A DNA stretch of 64,000 bases from contig NZ_CP053452.2 in the NCBI RefSeq assembly GCF_013128195.2, forward strand, positions 8,370,001 through 8,434,000, in the 5' to 3' direction. How positions within the stretch are numbered: the stretch's first letter is position 1; the number at the start of each line of letters is the position of its first letter. The DNA comes from Frigoriglobus tundricola. Its GTDB lineage: Bacteria > Planctomycetota > Planctomycetia > Gemmatales > Gemmataceae. The translations under genes were made by a program, and so were the position numbers. Of the stretch, positions 63,334-64,000 are shown piece by piece. The notes under the pieces are model-generated. The model saw nothing but the letters and a program-made list of their open reading frames with translations, searched no databases and was not told the origin of the DNA.

Positions 63334-64000
63334 CGTTCGTTCTCCGTCGGTCGTGACCGGGCGTTGTGGCCGGGCGAGCGTACTGTAAGGTAACGCTCCG
63401 ACGCGACAAACCGACGTGAGAACGCGATGGGTGCGCGGTCGCGACCGGTGCCGATTCTCATGAATCGACGCCGCTTTCTGTTGCCCGCTGCCCGATCGTT
63501 ATGAATCAACTCGTTTGAACTGATCCGCCGCCGCGGCACGTATGCCGGTGAAATCACTGTGGTTCGCCGTTCGGGACGCCTCCGGCGTGAGGGTTGCGGC
63601 ACTCGACCGGAGCCGGATCGCTGGGAACGGGATGGTAACTGCCGACCAGTTGGCACTACGTGCTCCGGATATCACCCGCGGGGAAAAGAGGGTCGGGACG
63701 GGGTGCTCAACGAGATCCGCGGGCTTTCATTATTTGGGCACGGGCGGGAAATGAAGTATCCTCTCGGCCCGCTCGTTGGGGCAAATGCCAAGAAGTTCGA
63801 AATTAGCATGTCTGAACTGTGGAGCGCTGGCAGGCTACTGTCAGAATGATCATACCTCGAATCCAGCAGGATGCATCGAACGATGCTCTGCGCCATGGGT
63901 TCGAGCACGACCTACCGTTTGCATTCCTGATAACCAAGAGGAACGGGTGCGGGTGCTTGACCCGTGCGGTGGCCAACGGTCGCCGCCGTCAGCTCCGATG
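63334..64000. other. Window end without a supported gene
   Basis: Open frames of up to 122 residues exist on both strands but have random composition. Nothing recognisable is seen. Confidence 0.4.

Noticed and set aside
63542-63754. A 70-residue plus-strand frame near the window end
   Set aside because: No ribosome-binding site, domain or plausible composition; a chance open frame cannot be excluded.

Overview
The window is GC-rich DNA from a planctomycete, most likely Gemmataceae. The evidence is gene content: Ser/Thr kinases with Gemmata-type N-terminal leaders, a GYF-kinase, a kinase fused to WD40 repeats, a TIGR02996-type leucine-rich protein, a secreted protein with a TIGR03000-like domain, CotH/VTC/DUF4956 genes and many proteins with no recognised family. 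This is an assignment by gene content, not by a database match.

Layout. 1-1.8 kb: the tail of a GT2 glycosyltransferase, overlapping tail to tail with a CCA-adding enzyme. 1.8-3.4 kb: no clear gene, but three copies of a palindromic repeat and a parS-like 16-mer. 3.4-13.7 kb: an accessory array. Small plus-strand genes alternate with ten ~90-113 bp imperfect palindromes, all in one orientation, bounded by GCCGAAC and GTTCGGC boxes. It reads like an integron gene-cassette array with attC-like sites but without an integrase in view. One site is split exactly at its G|TTCGGC position by an IS110/IS1111-type element, which in turn carries an IS630 insertion. A second IS630-family element lies just behind another site. 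Cassettes include a ribosomal protein S21 paralogue, an NTF2-like protein, small membrane or secreted proteins and orphans.

14.3-14.7 kb: two minus-strand tRNA-like units in which the 3' half precedes the 5' half, so they look circularly permuted. Acceptor and T stems pair perfectly in both; the anticodon stem is perfect in one. 14.7-20 kb: a zinc-ribbon/membrane protein gene (frameshifted), an actin/Hsp70-like ATPase with a coiled-coil partner, and hisB. 20-33 kb: a large S9 peptidase, a MoxR ATPase, an Lgt with a PDZ-like insertion, DUF3052, a VOC protein, a Ser/Thr kinase, an exported methyltransferase-like protein, an amidohydrolase and threonine synthase. 33-47 kb: a giant hybrid histidine kinase (with frame lesions), a peroxiredoxin-like lipoprotein, two more kinases and a kinase / Gly-Ser-rich protein / two-domain glycosyltransferase operon. 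47-60 kb: a PMT-type glycosyltransferase, a kinase-WD40 protein, a Sel1 lipoprotein, a formamidase-like enzyme, an LRR protein and a CotH/DUF4956/VTC set. 60-64 kb: a decayed ISAzo13-type transposase and two small genes.

Several genes carry apparent single-base indels in GC-rich runs. Whether these are real lesions or sequence errors cannot be settled from one sequence. All pairings and coordinates were worked out by eye; no searches were run.
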